From Nocardiopsis_B sediminis (GTDB lineage Bacteria; Actinomycetota; Actinomycetes; Streptosporangiales; Streptosporangiaceae), in contig NZ_JBHSBH010000006.1 of assembly GCF_042650565.1 (NCBI RefSeq), positions 75,859 to 139,858 on the forward strand: a DNA stretch of 64,000 bases, given 5' to 3'. Below the pieces are notes generated by a model. It searched no databases and was not told where the DNA came from. It saw only the letters and a program-made list of their open reading frames with translations. The position numbers were made by a program, and so were the translations under genes. This document shows, in pieces, positions 63,287-64,000 of this stretch. The first letter of the stretch is position 1; each line of letters begins with the position of its first letter.

Positions 63287-63622
63287 ATGGCACAAAAGGT
63301 TCAGGTGCTTCTCGTCGACGATCTCGATGGCGGCGAGGCCGAGGAGACGGTTTCGTTCGGGGTCGACGGCTCCGCTTACGAAATCGACCTCAGCGCCGGC
63401 AATGCCTCCAAGCTGCGTGATGCGCTCGCCCCGTTCGTCGAGGCCGCGCGCAAGGCGCCCGCCAAGGGCGGGCGCGGCAGTGCCCGTGCGCAGCGCAACG
63501 CGCCCAGCCGCGAGCGCAGCGCCGAGATCCGCGCATGGGCCAAGGCCGCGGGCAAGCAGGTCAACGAGCGGGGTCGTATCCCGGCCGCGATCGTCGCCGA
63601 GTTCAAGGCCGCCCAGGGCTGA
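63287..63622 (+). CDS. lsr2: Lsr2 nucleoid-associated protein
   Basis: Lsr2 binds AT-rich DNA, bridges it and silences foreign or specialised-metabolism genes. The 111-residue product has the N-terminal dimerisation domain (MAQKVQVLLVDDLDGGEAEETVSFGVDG), a basic Gly/Ala-rich linker, and a C-terminal DNA-binding domain with SAEIRAWAKAAGKQVNERGRIPAAIVAEF; the RGR there inserts into the minor groove like an AT-hook. Start ATG with GAGGA 8 bases before. It ends this window's cluster; clpC often follows in actinomycetes but is not included. Confidence 0.97.
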   Translation: MAQKVQVLLVDDLDGGEAEETVSFGVDGSAYEIDLSAGNASKLRDALAPFVEAARKAPAKGGRGSARAQRNAPSRERSAEIRAWAKAAGKQVNERGRIPAAIVAEFKAAQG

Positions 63623-63722
63623 GCAGCACGTGCCGCCCGCCCGCACGCCTCAGGCCGGACCCCGGTTTCCGGACGCGGGTGAGCGTGTTCGCTCAGAGCA
63701 CATCACCGTCTGAATACACCGC

Positions 63723-63760
63723 ACGGCCCGTGTGCCCTCATCAAGAGGGACACGGGCCGT
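63723..63760 (+). terminator. lsr2 terminator
   Basis: ACGGCCCGTGTGCCCTC (63723-63739) pairs with GAGGGACACGGGCCGT (63745-63760) with one bulged base and a 5-base loop, and TTCGC follows. It lies 100 bases after the lsr2 stop. Confidence 0.85.
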
Positions 63761-64000
63761 TCGCTTGCGGCGTAGTTGGAACACCGGCGGCCCGATTGGT
63801 AGTTGGATGAGGGTGAACGCCCTATCGTCGGGGAAAGTCTCATGCACGGATGGTCGGTGACGGCCGCGGTGCGGGTTCACCGGGCCGGCCGGGTGACCGC
63901 CTGACCGGATGGACGGGTGCGGTACGCCTCTCGGGGGTCCCTCCCCAGGGGCTGGTTTGCGGAAAGTGGGGTTCGGGTTTTCCGTCCCTGTCTGACCGCT
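63761..64000. other. non-coding end of window
   Basis: No gene is supported after the lsr2 terminator. It is probably the upstream region of a gene just beyond the window. Confidence 0.5.

Overview
The window is a very GC-rich chromosomal segment from a filamentous actinomycete. Chaplin-type surface proteins, Lsr2, a sortase-type signal, GTG/TTG starts, leaderless-looking genes and the gene order (topA, tmk, holB; tilS, hpt, ftsH, fol genes; panC, nadB/nadC, coaX, lysS, lsr2) all fit Streptosporangiales, most likely Nocardiopsaceae. The placement rests on gene content only. It is mainly a core-chromosome region. I see no prophage, insertion sequence, CRISPR array or rRNA. Two runs of N mark assembly gaps; one breaks holB.

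Left part (1-6.3 kb): a 5'-truncated M20 peptidase, a secreted acidic protein, a two-repeat chaplin with an LPATG wall-sorting signal, a four-repeat chaplin-like protein whose repeats lack cysteine, and a convergent DUF5703 gene. Next (6.5-15.6 kb): topA, a fused MFS transporter/thymidylate kinase, holB, a small Cys-containing protein, a TAP-like lipoprotein hydrolase and tRNA-Thr(CGT). From 15.8 to 30 kb lie accessory genes: a beta-helix protein with two CbbX-like AAA+ domains, a GH4 glycosidase opposite a PfkB kinase, a BCCT betaine-type transporter with an unusual leader, a DEDDh exonuclease and several hypotheticals, including a membrane-tethered sigma-region-2-like protein.

The middle (30-42.9 kb) holds ppa and dacB (divergent), a three-repeat secreted protein, a DUF2342 metalloprotease overlapping tilS, then hpt, ftsH overlapping folE, and a tight folP/NTF2-like/folB/folK/DUF3180 run for folate synthesis. 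From 43 to 50.2 kb are two bacterial-PH-domain membrane proteins, one with a ~1,050-residue repetitive N-terminus, followed by a short classical chaplin and a secreted protein sharing its signal peptide.

The right part (50.3-64 kb) is a cofactor block: DUF2520 protein, panC, a fused nadB-nadC and coaX, then lysS. A LuxR-type HTH protein, an ArgA-like acetyltransferase, a convergent EndoQ-like PHP/UvrD helicase fusion, two small proteins and lsr2 follow.

The observations most worth following are the beta-helix/AAA+ protein, the EndoQ-UvrD fusion, the NadB-NadC fusion, the cysteine-less chaplin, the sigma-2/membrane protein, the hairpin lying exactly between Shine-Dalgarno and start of the BCCT gene, and an H-type pseudoknot-like pair of inverted repeats at 25.1 kb.
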